This document shows positions 36,927 through 49,575 of a DNA stretch of 64,000 nucleotides, in pieces. The number at the start of each line of letters is the position of its first letter. Position 1 is the stretch's first letter. The notes below the pieces were generated by a model. That model ran no database searches and was not told the DNA's origin. It saw only the letters and a program-made list of their open reading frames with translations. The position numbers were made by a program, and so were the translations under genes. Source of the stretch: Aselliscus stoliczkanus (taxonomy: Eukaryota; Chordata; Mammalia; Chiroptera; Hipposideridae); assembly GCA_033961575.1 (NCBI GenBank), contig CM066737.1, positions 67,228,771 through 67,292,770 on the forward strand. Direction: 5' to 3'.

Positions 36927-38444
36927 AAACATGCTTTTCAATAATCCAAATATTATACATCAGTATCTCTTATTTTCCTTCTGGAGTTATTTTTTAAATT
37001 ACCTTTAAAAAATTGACATATTAAAAGTCACATTAAATAATAGTAATCATAACCTTCAAATTGAGAATATTCTTTAGCTAGATATTATTTTCTATATTGT
37101 TTAAAATAATATTAATTTAAAATAAATATAAACATAAGCTAATTCTTAAAAATATAAATAAATGGAATGATTCAAAAGAAAGTAAGGCAAACTAAAAAAA
37201 GTGCATGTTTAATTTCATATTTAATAATCTCAAATATTTAAGTGCTTTTATTTTTTAATTTCTCTTTTTAAATATTTTTGATGCTGATATTTTATGAAGA
37301 AATCATATCTGCATTTGCTCACCCATGCATTAATATTAACATTAACAAAAAGTACTAGAATACTTCACACCAATAATTTCAAGATAGTTACTAGTAATTT
37401 GATCTGATAGTCCTTTTGGAAAATATTTCTTTCTTATTCATACTTTAAATATGGATAAATAAGATTCAAATCACCTTATGCACATAGTGATGTGAATTAT
37501 CATTTTAATATTGCATTTAATTAAATTCCAAAGGCATTTTATTTGTTAAGTGTCCACAATGTACTAAATATTGTGCTAAATAAATGGGACAGGAACATGA
37601 ATAAAGAATAGTTCCTGATCATCAAGGCAATGTAGAAATCCATGCTTGATGGTAAGGAAGCTCAGATAAACTTATTACACTTGAAAACAACTCAAATCCA
37701 GAGGATAAGCCATTGCATTTTCTGTTACTCTCAGGTGAACCAACGAAAGGCTTACTTTCTAAGAGACAGTTAAATCAATTATCAAACTAGGAAAATAGCA
37801 CAATATGAAGTTTACATACCTAAAGTCATTTGTTATGTGAAAAGAGAGCTCTCATTGACATTCTAACATATTGGGAAAGGTCTTTTGGTTGTTATATTTT
37901 TAGAATTAAATATCTTGAGACCATGAGTGAGCTCTCTCTGAAGGACAATGGATAAATCATCTTTGGATAATAGAGAAGCATTAAGATAATCTACTTATGC
38001 TATGAAAATCAGAGGCAGTAATCTGGCGTGGAATGGATAAAATGTGACTTAAAATCAATTAGTTGATAATAATCTTCAGAAATTTAGAATTTGGTGTATG
38101 TATTTTAAAACAGTTGGAATTATTTGTTTTTTAAAATGTATATAAAAATTGGGAAAATGTACAGTTTTGTTATCCATTTGGGAAGGAAAAAATTAAGCTT
38201 TAAAAATCCAATAAAGAAACAACACAAAGACTACAGTAAGTTTCACTTAACGTCAAAGATAGTTTCTGTGACTTTAAACAAAACTATGTATAATGAAACC
38301 AATTTTACCATAAACTAATTGATATAAATAGGAGTTAATTTCCTATAGCACCCCATCAATATTGATGAAACAATATTGAACGAAACTATGTTATTCAAGG
38401 ACTGGCTGTATATGAAAGTTTCCCATAAAAGTTATAGCTTCACT
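35651..38444. other. intronic sequence with a short (CA)n and an unassigned repeat-like block
   Basis: Mostly unique and AT-rich. (CA)n lies at 36901-36926. 37530-37680 has a weak resemblance to an old LINE end ('gttaagtgtccacaatgtac'). 38270-38415 ('gatgaaacaatattgaacga' then 'ttattcaaggactggctgta') looks like a decayed interspersed repeat that I cannot name. Confidence 0.4.
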
Positions 38445-38541
38445 TCCAGGGTTGAATGTTGTATAAATTATTTGTAATTTTGGTGTGATTCTGGGAGGCA
38501 GTTGGTCCAGCGTCTATCTATTCCACCATCTTACCAGAAGT
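38445..38541 (-). mobile_element. L1 5'UTR fragment (first ~95 bp of an element)
   Basis: The minus strand reads 'ggtaagatggtggaatagat', then 'ctgcctcccagaatcacacc', then 'tatacaacattcaaccctgg'. It matches the 5' end of the L1 at 45206. It lies directly after the 3'UTR of the neighbouring L1 in the same orientation. Confidence 0.8.
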
Positions 38542-41425
38542 CCCCTCAATTTATACTTTTTAATCCCTTCACCTATTTCACCCTGCCCTCCAAACCCCCT
38601 CCTACCATCCCGATAAATCTAGTATCCATCTGACACCATAGATAGTTCTTACAATATTATGAACTATATTCCTTACAATTCCTTATAATTCTATATTCCT
38701 TATAATTCTATACCCTATATCCCCATGACTACTGCGTAACACCAAATTTGTACTTCTTGATCCCTTCCCTTTTCACCCACCCCCCCAAATCCCCACACAT
38801 GTGGCAACCATCAAAATGTTCTTTGTATCCTTGAGTTTGTTTCTGTTTTGTTTGTTTGTTTTGTTCTTTAGATTCCACATAAAAGTGAAATCACATTTCA
38901 TCTGTCTTTGTCTGTCTGACATACTCCATTGAACACAGTACCCTCCAGGTCCATCATATTGCCCCAGATGGCAAGAACTCATCCCTTTCCATGGCCGAGC
39001 AATATTCCATTGTGTAGATATATCGCCTACTCTTTATCCATTCACCCATTGACAGAAACCAGGCTGCCTCCACATCTTGGCCATTGTAGACAGTGCTGCA
39101 ATGAACATTTGGATGCACACTTCCCCTTGAAGTAACATTTTGGGTTTCTTCGGTTAAATAACCAGAAGTGGCACCACTGGGCAGGTCCTTCTTTGTCTCT
39201 TGTTATATAGCCTTTGATTTAAAATCTATATTGTCTGATATAAGTATTGCTACCCAACTATTTTTGTTTTGTGTTTTTTTTAATTTTCATTTCCAATTTC
39301 ATGAAATATCTTTTTCCATCCCTTTACTTTCCATCTGTGTGTGTCTTTCAATCTGAACTGAGTCTTATGTAGGCAGCATATGTAAGGGTTTTGTTTTCTT
39401 ATCCATTCAGTCCTCTTATGTCTTTTGATTAGAACATTTAATCCATTTACATTAAAAGTAATAGCTGAATATGTACTATTGCCATTTTATTACTCATAGT
39501 TTTGATTCTTTTTTTTTTCATCTTAAATAAGTCCCTCTAACACTCCTTGCAAGACTGGTTTGGTGGTGATGAACCCATTTAGCTTTTTCTTGTCTGAAAA
39601 GCTCTGTATCTGTTCTTTGATTTTAAATGATAGCTTTGCTGGGTAAAGTACCCTTGGTTGTAGGTCCTTGTGTTTCATCACGTTTATTATTTTGTGGCAA
39701 TCTCTTTTGCTTGCAAAATTTCTGTTGAGAAAATCATATGGGAGCTCCCTTATAAATTACTAGTTGCCTTTCCTGCTGTTTTTAGGATTCTCTCTTTGTG
39801 TTTAACCTTTTGCATTTAAATCATAATGTGTCTTGATGTGGGCTTGTTTGGGACTCTGTGCCTCCTGAGCTTGTATGTCTATTGCATTTGCCAGGATAAG
39901 AAAGTTTTCAGCCATTATTTCTTCAAATAGATTCTCAATTCCTTGCCCCCTCTCTTCTTTTTCTGGTACTCCTATTATGCTTGTTATGCTTGATACTATC
40001 CCAGAGGTCTCTTAAACTATCCTCATGTTTTTTGGATTCTTTTTGCTCTTCTGATTGGGTGTTTTCTGCTATGTTGTTTTCCAAATCACTGATTCAATAC
40101 TCTGCTTCATCTAGTCTGCTGGTGATTGCTTCTAGTGCATTCTTCATTTCAGTTACTATATTCTTCACTTCTCAATGGTTCCTTTTTATGGTTTTTCTGT
40201 CCATTTTTATACTTGCTATCTCTTTGTTGAAGATCTCACTAAGTTCTTTGAGCATCCTTATAATCATTGTTTTGAACTCTGTATCTGGTAGATTGTGTGC
40301 CTCCATTTCAATTAGTTCTTTTTCTGGAGTTTTCTCCTATTCCTTCATTTGGGACATATTTCTTTGTTTCCTTATTTTGGCTGCCTCTCTCTGTTTGTTA
40401 ATATGTATTAAGTAGATCTGCTATGTCTCCCAGTCTCAGCTGGGTGGATTTATGTAATCGGTGTCCTGTGGGGCCCTGGCACCATCTCCCTGGTCACCTG
40501 TTCCGGGTGCTCCAGGAGTGCCTCTTATGTGGGTTGTATGTACCCTCCTGTTATAGTTGAGCTTTGATTACTATTGGCACATCAGTGGTTGGGATTGACT
40601 CTCAGGCTGATTGGCTGTGGGGTTTGGTCACATCCGCAGTTTATGGGCTGCTGTGAGGAGGTCTTACCCCACTGACAGGGATTTCCCCCAGTGGGCTCTA
40701 GTGCATGTTGAAACTGCCCTTTGTGTATGCTGCTAGTAGGGCTAATTGGTCAGTGCTCTGCTGTGGTCTGAAGCCAATCTGCAAGTATTTTCATTCTGGG
40801 GCCTTTTGTGAGGGTCTCGGGTGCAAGTCCAATTCACGCACTGCCTGTGACCGGCAGGAGACTACCTGGTAGGAACTACAAAACAATCCATAGTTGTTTC
40901 CTGCCTGTGTTAAAGCTAGAGGTGGATGGGAGAGGCCACGCTGTGAACTGAAGATGTCTGCCACCAAGATCGAGTCTGGGGTAGATCCACAAAACAGTCA
41001 GGACACCCTGCTGCCTGCTGCCACCTGCTGGCACCCTTAAGGTTCAGGCACTGATAAAGCCTTGTTCAATACCCAAATTGGGTGAGGGAGAGTCTCAGGG
41101 AATCACAAGAGTGGGAAGAGTTGTGGTCACCATTGTTAATGTAGGTTCTGGTTTGGTGTCAGTGCTGAGCCTGGAACTACTCAGCCAAAGTCTCAGCACA
41201 CCAAGGCCAGTCACCACCCACCTGGGGCATGCAGTTTCCAGTAGTTTTACAGGAAAGAATGCAATGTAGGCAGGGCTGGCTGTTCAAAGAGAAAGTGCCT
41301 CCAGTGTTAGGAGAGTTGGGTGGGTGGCCTTCTTGTTTATATCCTTAGCTATAATACTTCTGTTCAGCTAGACTTCAGATGGTTCTCCAGGTTAATTGTT
41401 CTATAATTTAGTTTAAATTAAAACG
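38542..41425 (-). mobile_element. non-autonomous L1 derivative (copy 3 of shared-deletion group)
   Basis: On the minus strand the 5'UTR runs from about 41425 to 40380. ORF1 follows from about 40370 to 39520 with stops, and the ORF2 start is at about 39480 (ITFNVNGLN-like). The endonuclease segment ends 'acaaagaaggacc' at 39183-39195. At 39177-39188 it jumps to the ORF2 end, with a few extra bases at the junction. Shared C-terminal blocks ('ggccatggaaagggatga') and a 3'UTR of at least two tandem units follow, the last cut at 38542. There is no reverse transcriptase. Confidence 0.87.
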
Positions 41426-41629
41426 ACAAATATAATGTCCTTTTGTTATAGTAACAGAAAACAGAAAGCATGATATAAGTATTTCCCTGTGGCATTTTAA
41501 GAGTAGTTTCTCATATAGATTAATAGGATAAATATTACCTCAATACAGCTACTAGTGTGTAAATTTTATTTCTCGTGAGTAAATGAAAGTGGCAACTGCT
41601 TCACCAAAATGAAAAAAAAAATTTATTTC

Positions 41630-41669
41630 AACACACACACATGCGCGCGCGCGCACACACACACACACA
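41630..41669. repeat. (AC)/(GC) alternating purine-pyrimidine tract
   Basis: A run of AC units, ATG, then (CG)n, then AC units again, unbroken in purine-pyrimidine alternation. Confidence 0.97.
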
Positions 41670-43044
41670 TCCTTTTGATTTAAAATCTAAATTGGAATCA
41701 AAAGAAACAATATATATCATTGCTAATCTTTGAAAATGAAATGACAGTAGATAAGTCAAAGTTACATTAGAAATACCAGAAGAGTTATTTATCTATGAAA
41801 TTATTTACTTAAATAATATGCATGGAGATAGATAGCATTTATTTAAAGATAAAAGTAAATTTAACTTTATGTATGCATGCAGTCATACATGCTAACAAAG
41901 AAAGCACCCATATACAAATGAATGCAAATGATCATAAGAAAAATTTATGTCTTACATAGATTTTCTAGGCTATCTTGCAGCATAATAAAAACTAGTGAAA
42001 ATCCATTATCTAATAATTTTGATCTGTAATATGGAATTTGGTGTCTTTAAAAGGATTTTCATATTTAGAATTAAAATTGCCATAAATATCCATAACATTC
42101 CTAGGATATCAGAACTCCAGAATGAAAACCAAGAAATATTTTAGGTCTATAATTTTTTTTGAAGATTATCAATTATCTATGGCTTCTATTATTAGGTAAT
42201 AACTTGATTTTATCTAATATATGTACCTTTTTAAAATTTCCTACAAATGCGATGGAATAATAAATTATGTGATGGTCATATAATCAACTTCTCATTTCCT
42301 TTTTAACCATAATATATCAACTTAAAATAAAGACTCTCATATGCTATTTTTAATAATACCATCTAAATTGCTACTACTCTCTTAATATCATACGATATTG
42401 CCTACAAATGGGAAATCAATCTAATTTTAGAGAACTTTTTAAAAATCTGTGATGTCTAGAGAGAGGGAATCAGGACAATAATGAAATATGTACATAGAGG
42501 AATATGAAAAAGTTAAATGAGGTTATATGTACAAAATATTTTCAATATAAATTGAAGTTAGTTTACAACAATCAAGAAGCAATTTTAAGTTAAAATTACT
42601 AAAATTTCTTTGATTGGACTTGAATAGAAAACTCTTGAGTCTCACTGCATTTAGAAGCTATTTCCTATAATAACAGTGCCATAAGAAAAACCAGGCTCTG
42701 TTCTCAGGTCTACACATAAGATCAGGATCTTCCTGACTTCTTTTTGTCTTCAATCTCCATTCAAATTACAAGGTATGGACTCCCCTATCAAAATTAAGCA
42801 TTATAATTAATTTCAATATACTATCAATGAATGTATACATATAACATTGCAAGGAAATAGCGTTATAATAATTACAATTAACTATAAATTGGAAACATAA
42901 TGGGAATTGTCTAAAGGCAAAACAGTCTACTGCAAAAATTTATATGAGTTATAGGAACTGTGTTCTAAAATTCAGAGAATACATATGTATTAGTATTTAA
43001 AACTATATTTTATCATCACATCTATAATAGTTGGTTGTATATTT
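41670..43044. other. unique intronic sequence
   Basis: AT-rich. Nothing recognised. Confidence 0.45.
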
Positions 43045-43195
43045 ATTTACATGTTTCTCTTCTCTAACTGAACTGTAAACTTGTTGTTGGCAAAAACAGC
43101 TTACAATGTATGAATCTCAGTGCATGGTGCCATGCACATAGTAGATGATTAATGAGAGTTTTACAAATAAATGAATGCCATGACCTTCACAGTGG
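43045..43195 (+). repeat. L2 LINE 3' end
   Basis: It has 'gaactgtaaacttgttgttg', then 'ctcagtgcatggtgccatgc', then 'acatagtagatgattaatga', the L2 3'-end pattern. Confidence 0.75.
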
Positions 43196-43199
43196 AGAT

Positions 43200-44704
43200 G
43201 CAATAGTCTAAGGAACACTACATTTTCATCATATCCTTTTTGTGACCACTAATTATATAATGCCCTGCCTCTATTTAATTCTAACACTGATTTTCTGATA
43301 ATATTCTATTACCCCAGAAGAATATGTTGGTACTCCTTACCATATACTTAATTTCTGTGCCAGATGAGTGTGTTATCACCCGATGTTGAATTTCACCAAT
43401 TTCACAGTCCCATACTGGGCCTCTTTATACCCTGAATCTGTTGACTCAGTAGCAATTCTAATGTCATATAATTTCTTCTTAAAAAATATATTGTGAAATA
43501 AGTGATAGCCTAAGGTGAGTAGTACCTTTCACAGAGCTTAAGGGTAACTGAATATTAATGGTAAGTTCCCAGAGTGAAAGACATCAGACTCAAAGGGTGC
43601 AAAACTAATGGAGACACTAAGGTATCTATGATGGCTTCTGTGTAACTCTCTTACAACTCATTTCAAATGTAAGTACTTTGAAGTTCAGATACATGAAGTA
43701 GACTTATTGTTCCTCAACTGCTTATGTTAATTTATTTGAATTCTACCAGAAACAGTGTCTCTTAATGAAGCAATTGGAAAGCAAATGATAATTGGTATGG
43801 ATAAAGGTTAACATCTTAATCATTTGGTACGGTGTTTTAAAAGCAAAAATCTTTTTTTTTCTCTTTTATTAAACAGCTAAGATAGAATCTATTCTATTAC
43901 AAGAGGTGGAGCAATTCAAGAGAAGATGCACAAGAAAAAAAAATCCAACTAAATATAAAGGTAACAACCAAAGAAAGTCATCCAAAATCTGAGTTTAAAA
44001 AAAAAAGGCAGTAATTTTGAGTTATTTTGTTTGTGCTACAAATAAGAAATGATTAAAGCTAAGTCTTTTTTAAAAATCACATCTGTAATAGTTTAGTAAT
44101 TGCTACTAAACCAAGCAATATTTAACATAGAGGGGGAGAGTCTATTGACGAATTTACCTTTTATACTGTAGTACTTTAGTCCAATTTAAAACACATTCTT
44201 TAAAAATATCTAAAATTGAGGGTTGAATCATTGTCCTCTGTCACTGGAAAGGAATGAGAACTGCATATTATTAAATATTATATAGTGACTATTCCAAAAA
44301 TCTTTCCCCCCACAATGTCTATTAGCATATTTTTGTGATAGCCTTCTGAAAGGAGATTCTGATATTGATAGTCATTAATTCCTTACTGTCCTACATGACT
44401 TCTGGTTTTAATTTCTTTATTCATTAGCATACCTTGATTGCATATGAGCTTAAGAGGAACAGAATTTACTCAGCTAGTTATCAGTTTCTAGTAATCATAC
44501 TGAATCAATGTGCTTTGTAAATGGAATAGATATATAACATCATTTCCTACATTATGAAGATAATTCAAATCTCATCACTGTCTCATAATATAATTATGTT
44601 CACCTCATACATAGGGCACCTGGAAGAAAGAGATTGTTGGAAGAGAAATGAAATAAAACATCTAAGGCCCCCCTCCAAACGCAGGGGTGATATTCAAAGG
44701 CAAA
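43200..44704. other. unique intronic sequence
   Basis: AT-rich. No gene or repeat recognised. Confidence 0.45.
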
Positions 44705-45205
44705 ATAAGAACTGATGAATTCTAAAAAACATTTTTAAAAGAATTAATACCAATTCTCCTGAAACTCTTCCCAAAATTTGAAAAGGAAAAAAAAAAAAAC
44801 ACTCGCCAACTAGTCTTTCTATGAGGAAAGATTCACCTTGATACCAAAGCCAGACAGAAAACACTACAAGAAAATAAAACTACACAGCAATATCTCAGAT
44901 AAATATTAATAAAGAAATCCTTAACAAAATTCTAGCAAACAAAATTCAACAGCACATTAGGTGGCTTATACTCCAAGAATAAGTGGGAATTATTCCTGGA
45001 TTGTAAGATGTTTCAAAATACAAAAATCAATATAATATACCACAGAAACAGAATGAAAGGAAAACAAATATATGATAATTTCAATTGATTCAAAAAAAGC
45101 ATTTGACAAAATCCAACACCCTTGCATGATAAAATCACTCAAAAACTAGGAACACAAGGAAACAATCTCAACATTGTAAAAGCCATATATAAAAATCAAA
45201 CAGTT

Positions 45206-48200
45206 AAAATGGCAGCATAGACAGATGCTGTGCTAACTGCCTCCCAAGATCACACCAAAATTGCAAACAATTTATACAACATTCAACCCTGGAGGTCCCC
45301 AGAACACTAGATGAACAGAACCACTGGGCAAGGAACTTAAAGAGAGGCCACGTTAGGTCTTGTAGGAGGGGCGGAGACGAGAGAGGGTGAACCCCGTGAG
45401 GGAAGCCCCAGCTCTGGAGAGGCTTCTCTGGTTGGGGGAGAGACCCTCCGGCTGCACACCAAGCTCACCAGCCCAGAGTTCCTTCACTGGGAAGAGGAGT
45501 TCCAAGAAAGCTGGCAGTAAATCAGTGAGGACACTCTTTGCCCAGCTCAGTTAGGCTGAGGGCGGCTAGAGTATCAGTGGGGCCGGTGCACAGGCTTGCT
45601 CGCCGGTGAGCACTTCCTGGTTCTGGGTGAAGAGAGTAGCTGTGTGAGCCAGGCCCAGGAGCCTGTGGGGACGGACTGGGCTGAGCACCTTTGGTGCAAA
45701 AGCTGGAGGTTCTTGGACTCTTGTTTCCCTTGTGTAGAGCTTGCGCATGGGTGGTGTACATGAGGGCGCCATTTTGTCAGTGTTGGGCCCTTCCACAGAG
45801 GGTCATGTCCAGGACCTCATTGGTCTGGAGGAATTGGCGCAGAAGCATGTGTGTGCCTACGTGCGCATGCGGCCTTGGATCGCCACCCTCTGCCCAGATT
45901 ATACTGTGTTGCCAGGGAAACGCTGGGCAGGTGCCCTCCGGCTTCAACAGGCTGCTCACAGAGACCAGGGAATGCGTGAGCCGCCTCGGTCCCTGCTCTC
46001 CACAAAGCACTTGCAGAATTGCCAGGCTGGTGATTGGTTGTCAGGCTACTCGGCCTGATCTGGGAGCGACTGATTGGGACAGGATGAGACTGGGAGTTTT
46101 GCTGGGAGTGTTGGGCCGTGAGCTGTGTGCCTGCATGATCCAGCCAGGGCTCTCCTGGTGATCTATCTAATACATCAAAGCAATCCCAGAGCCACAGACA
46201 AAATGAGGAAACAAAGAACATCTCCCAAGTAAAAGATCAGAAGAAACCTCTAGAAATGGAACTAAATGAAACAGAGGGATCCAGCCTTTCAGAGACAGAG
46301 TTTAGAACACTGATGAAAAGAATGTTTAACAAACTTAGTGAGGACATAAGGAAGAATAGAGAAATCATAAAAAACAACCAGTTAGAACTAAAGAATACAA
46401 TAACTGAAATGAAGAACACACACGAAAGAATCACCAGTATAGTAGATGAAGCAGAGGAGCGGATCAGCGATTTGGAAGACAAAATAGCAGAAATCATCCA
46501 GTTGGCACAACAAAAAGACCAAAGAATAAAAAAAAAACAATGAAAATAGTTTAAGAGCCCTATGGGATGAGATGAAGCGCAACAACCCACAAAATAATAG
46601 GAATACCAGAAGGAGAAGAGAAGACGCAAGCGGTCGAGAATATATTTGAAAAAATAGTGACTGAAAACTTCCCTACCCTAGTAAAGGAAATCAACATACA
46701 TGCCCAGGAAGTGCAGAGGGTTCCAAACAAGCTGAACCCAAACAGGTCCACACCAAGACACATCATAGTTAAAATGGCAAAGCTTAAAGACAGAGACAGA
46801 ATCCTAAAAGCAGCAAGAGAAAGACAGCAGCTTACATAAAAAGGAACTCCTATTAGACTAACAGCTGACTTTTCTTCAGATACTATGCATGCCAGAAGAG
46901 AGTGGCAGGAGATATTCAAAGTGACATAAAATAAAGGCCTATAACCAAGATTGCTCTACCCAGCACGGCTATCACTTAAAATTGAAGGAGAAATAAAGAG
47001 CTTCTCAGAAAAGAATAAGCTTAAGGAGTTCATTACCACCAAGCCAGCATTGCAAGAAATGTTAAAAGGGCTTTTTAATCAAAAGAAAGGGGTAAACAAG
47101 CTAACCCAGGAAGACCAGGAATAAAAATAACAAAATGGCAATACATATGCACCTATCAATAATCATTTTGAATGTGAAAGGGCTAAATGCTCCAATCAAA
47201 AGACAGAGAGTGGCTGAGTGGATAAGAAAATAGGACACATGTATATGCTGTTTACAGATGGAATAAGATATTTCATGCAAACGAAAATGAGAAAAAAAAG
47301 CTGGAGTAGCAGTACTTATTTTGGACAAAATAGACTTTAAAATGACTACAACAAAAGACAAAGAAGGGCACTATAACCCTAATAAACATCTATGCACCCA
47401 ACATAGGAACTCCTAATTACATATAACAGATTTTGACAGACATAAAGACAGAGATCAACATTAACACTATCATAGTAGGGGACCTCAACACCCTATTGTC
47501 ACCAATGGACAGACCATTTAGACCGAAAATCAACACAGAAAGAGTGGCCTTAAACAAAACTTTACACCAGCTGGACTTCGTTGATATTTTTAGAGCATTT
47601 CACCCTGAAGAAAACAGAATATACATTCTTCTCAAGTGCAAATGGGACATTTTCCAAGATAGACCACGTTAGGCCACAAAAGAAATCTTAGTAAATTTAA
47701 GAAGATTGAAATAATATCAAGCAGATATAAAGGGAAAACTGATGGTTGCTGGCTGAGAGGGAGTGGGGATAAGGGAGAGGGGGAAGGTTTTCGACAGCAT
47801 AGGTGGGTGACTACAATGTTGCCACAGGGATATGGGGGCAGTTCTGGGAATGTAATTGATAATGTTGTGAAGAAACTATTATGTTAAGTGAAATAAGTCA
47901 GTCAGAAAAAGACAAATACCATATGATCTCACTTTTATGTGGAATGTGAAAAACTGAATGAACGAGCAAAGTAAACAGACTCATAGATATAGAGGAAAAA
48001 CTGAGGGTTGCTAGTTGGGAGGGGGGTAGGGATAAGGGAGAAGGGGAAGGGATTATACAGCATAAGTAGACACCTACAATATTGCCACAGGGATATGAAA
48101 CACAGTTAGGGGAATATAATAATGTTGTAAAAATTTTGTGGTGTGTCAGATGGTCACATGTCTTGTTAAGGAGACCACTTCATGGATGGAGTAGAGGCTT

Positions 48201-48469
48201 GATCACTGCCGTGTACACCTGAAGCTGATGTTGTATAATATTGTATGCCAACTATAACTGAATATATAGATAGTCACGGGATGTGGAGTATACTGTGGAA
48301 GGGAACCAATGAAATTGTAATAGATATGTATGATATGCGGGGAGGAGTGGGGTGGCGAACTGGTGGAGGGGGTTGTCACTTTGAGGGGTAAAAAGTATAA
48401 CTATTGCATTGTGTTGTACACCTGAAACTAATTTAAAAAAAGTTTATTTCACAATTAAAGATCATAAAA
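45206..48469 (+). mobile_element. L1 with complete 5' and 3' ends but lacking reverse transcriptase, flanked by target duplication
   Basis: The target duplication 'aaaaatcaaacagtt' / 'aaaaatccaacagtt' (45191-45205, 48470-48484) bounds an element of about 3.26 kb, roughly half of a normal L1. The 5'UTR (45206-46200) is GC- and CpG-richer than any other stretch of similar length here. ORF1 is at 46204-47122. ORF2 starts at about 47135, lacks the QETHL catalytic segment, continues to about 47718 (GDLNTLLSPMD) and then jumps to a first partial 3'UTR (47722-47870). After that the last ORF2 codons and a full 3'UTR follow (47872-48440). The 3'UTR type matches 1445-1938. Confidence 0.9.
46204..47122 (+). 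pseudogene. L1 ORF1 remnant
   Basis: Start-like ATG at 46204 with an early stop. The open part 46256-46543 is a charged coiled coil (IVDEAEERISDLEDKIAEI). An A-run near 46528-46538 shifts the frame. The next segment holds TPRHIIVKM (about 46750, RRM block), then RLTADFSS and the C-terminal domain ending near 47122, with further stops. It is more complete than the other ORF1 copies here but is not functional. Confidence 0.87.
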
Positions 48470-48829
48470 AAAAATCCAACAGTTGACATCATATTCCATG
48501 GTGAACAGCTAGAAGCTTTTTCTCTAAGATCAAGAACAGGACAAGAATGCTTCTTTTCATCACTGTCATTTAATACAGTACTGCAGTTCTTAACTAGGGG
48601 TTTTTGTGAAGTTATGAAATGGGAAAAATCAGTTCAGATTGTAAACATTGGTTTCCCTTAAGAACATAATGTAATACAATTATGAAAAGTAATTCCAGGT
48701 TTCAAGGAGTTAAAGAGTTGATATCTTTTTGTAGCAGTTATAGAATAGAATGATCTTTTAAATAATTTGAAGGCCTAAAAGTTAAGAATTTGGACATAAA
48801 TCTGAAGAAAATGCAGGGTTTAAGATGTT

Positions 48830-48978
48830 TAGAATTTTTTAAATTAAATTATTTGGGGGTGATATTCGTTAATAAAATTATATAGGTTTCAAATGTACAA
48901 TTCTATAATACTCCTTCTATATATTGCATTGTGTGTTTACTACCCAAATTCAAATCTCCTCTGTCACCATGTTTGTTT
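48830..48978 (-). mobile_element. old L1 3' tail
   Basis: The plus-strand text 'ttgggggtgatattcgttaa' and 'ggtttcaaatgtacaattct' is the reverse complement of an older L1 3'UTR end. A SINE is inserted immediately beyond it. Confidence 0.6.
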
Positions 48979-49429
48979 GTTTCTTTGTTTTTAAGATTTT
49001 TTATTGGGGAATTGGGGGAGGGGAACAGTGCTGGGGAACCGGGGAAGAGGAACAGACAAGTTGCTGTCTTTTTGTTCTTCAGTCTAGTTGTGGAGGACGT
49101 TGCTTCAGTGGTCCATGTTGGTATCATCATTGTGTTCTTCCTGGTGAGACAGATCGATTTCCAGCCTTTGGACAGCTGTTTACAGCAGCTCTTGGCAGCT
49201 CATACCACCTGCCAGCTGCTCATGCTGGCTGCCAGCCACTGACTGTAGCTTATGGCAGTCCACTGCAGCCGCGACTCACGGCAGCCCACCTTCAGGTGGA
49301 GCTGTTGTTACCATCTTCACTATAGAGGGCAATGTCACTGGCCCTCATATGTGGGATCCGAACCCGGATCCTGCTGTTCAGAGCTGGTGTCCCAAGCCAG
49401 CTGGTAACCAACGTGCCACTAGCCCGGCC
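48979..49429 (-). repeat. tRNA-derived SINE, long form
   Basis: The target duplication 'caccatgtttgttt' is perfect at 48965-48978 and 49430-49443. Tail, body and head (ending 'agcccggccc') are all present. A short extra segment lies near 49365-49395 in the head region. Confidence 0.93.
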
Positions 49430-49533
49430 CACCATGTTTGTTTTTAATAATAATGAAGATCTGAGCATGCATAAAGATATAGGAAGTCATTTAGAAAAAT
49501 GACTTAAATATTCAAAATGATGGAATTTAAAGA

Positions 49534-49575
49534 ATCTATATCTATATCTATATCTATCTATCTATCTATCTATCT
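49534..49575 (+). repeat. (TATC)n microsatellite
   Basis: A (TATATC) then (TATC) run of about 42 bp, directly abutting the MITE that follows. Confidence 0.95.

Larger units (their letters stand above)
44705..48600 (+). mobile_element. old L1 reverse-transcriptase fragment, interrupted at 45206-48469
   Basis: 44705-45205 is degraded ORF2 (LIPKPDRKHYKKIKL-like, then the AFDKIQ-type block at about 45100). It resumes at 48470 with the EQLEAF and GTRQGCPLS-equivalent region to about 48600. The coding order is continuous across the gap, proving that the intervening element is an insertion. This L1 is not a source of a working enzyme. Confidence 0.85.

Noticed and set aside
39981..40415. 144-codon plus-strand open frame rich in F, S and I, and 26505-26801, 46237-46629
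   Set aside because: These are antisense readings of L1 ORF1 coiled-coil sequence. The real coding direction is the other strand.
45691..46161. 156-codon plus-strand open frame and several overlapping ORFs
   Set aside because: They lie in the GC-rich 5'UTR of an L1. GC-rich DNA has few stop codons, and the ORFs overlap on both strands without family resemblance.
49534..49575. regular short repeats considered as a CRISPR-like array
   Set aside because: A tetranucleotide microsatellite with no spacers, in a mammalian genome.
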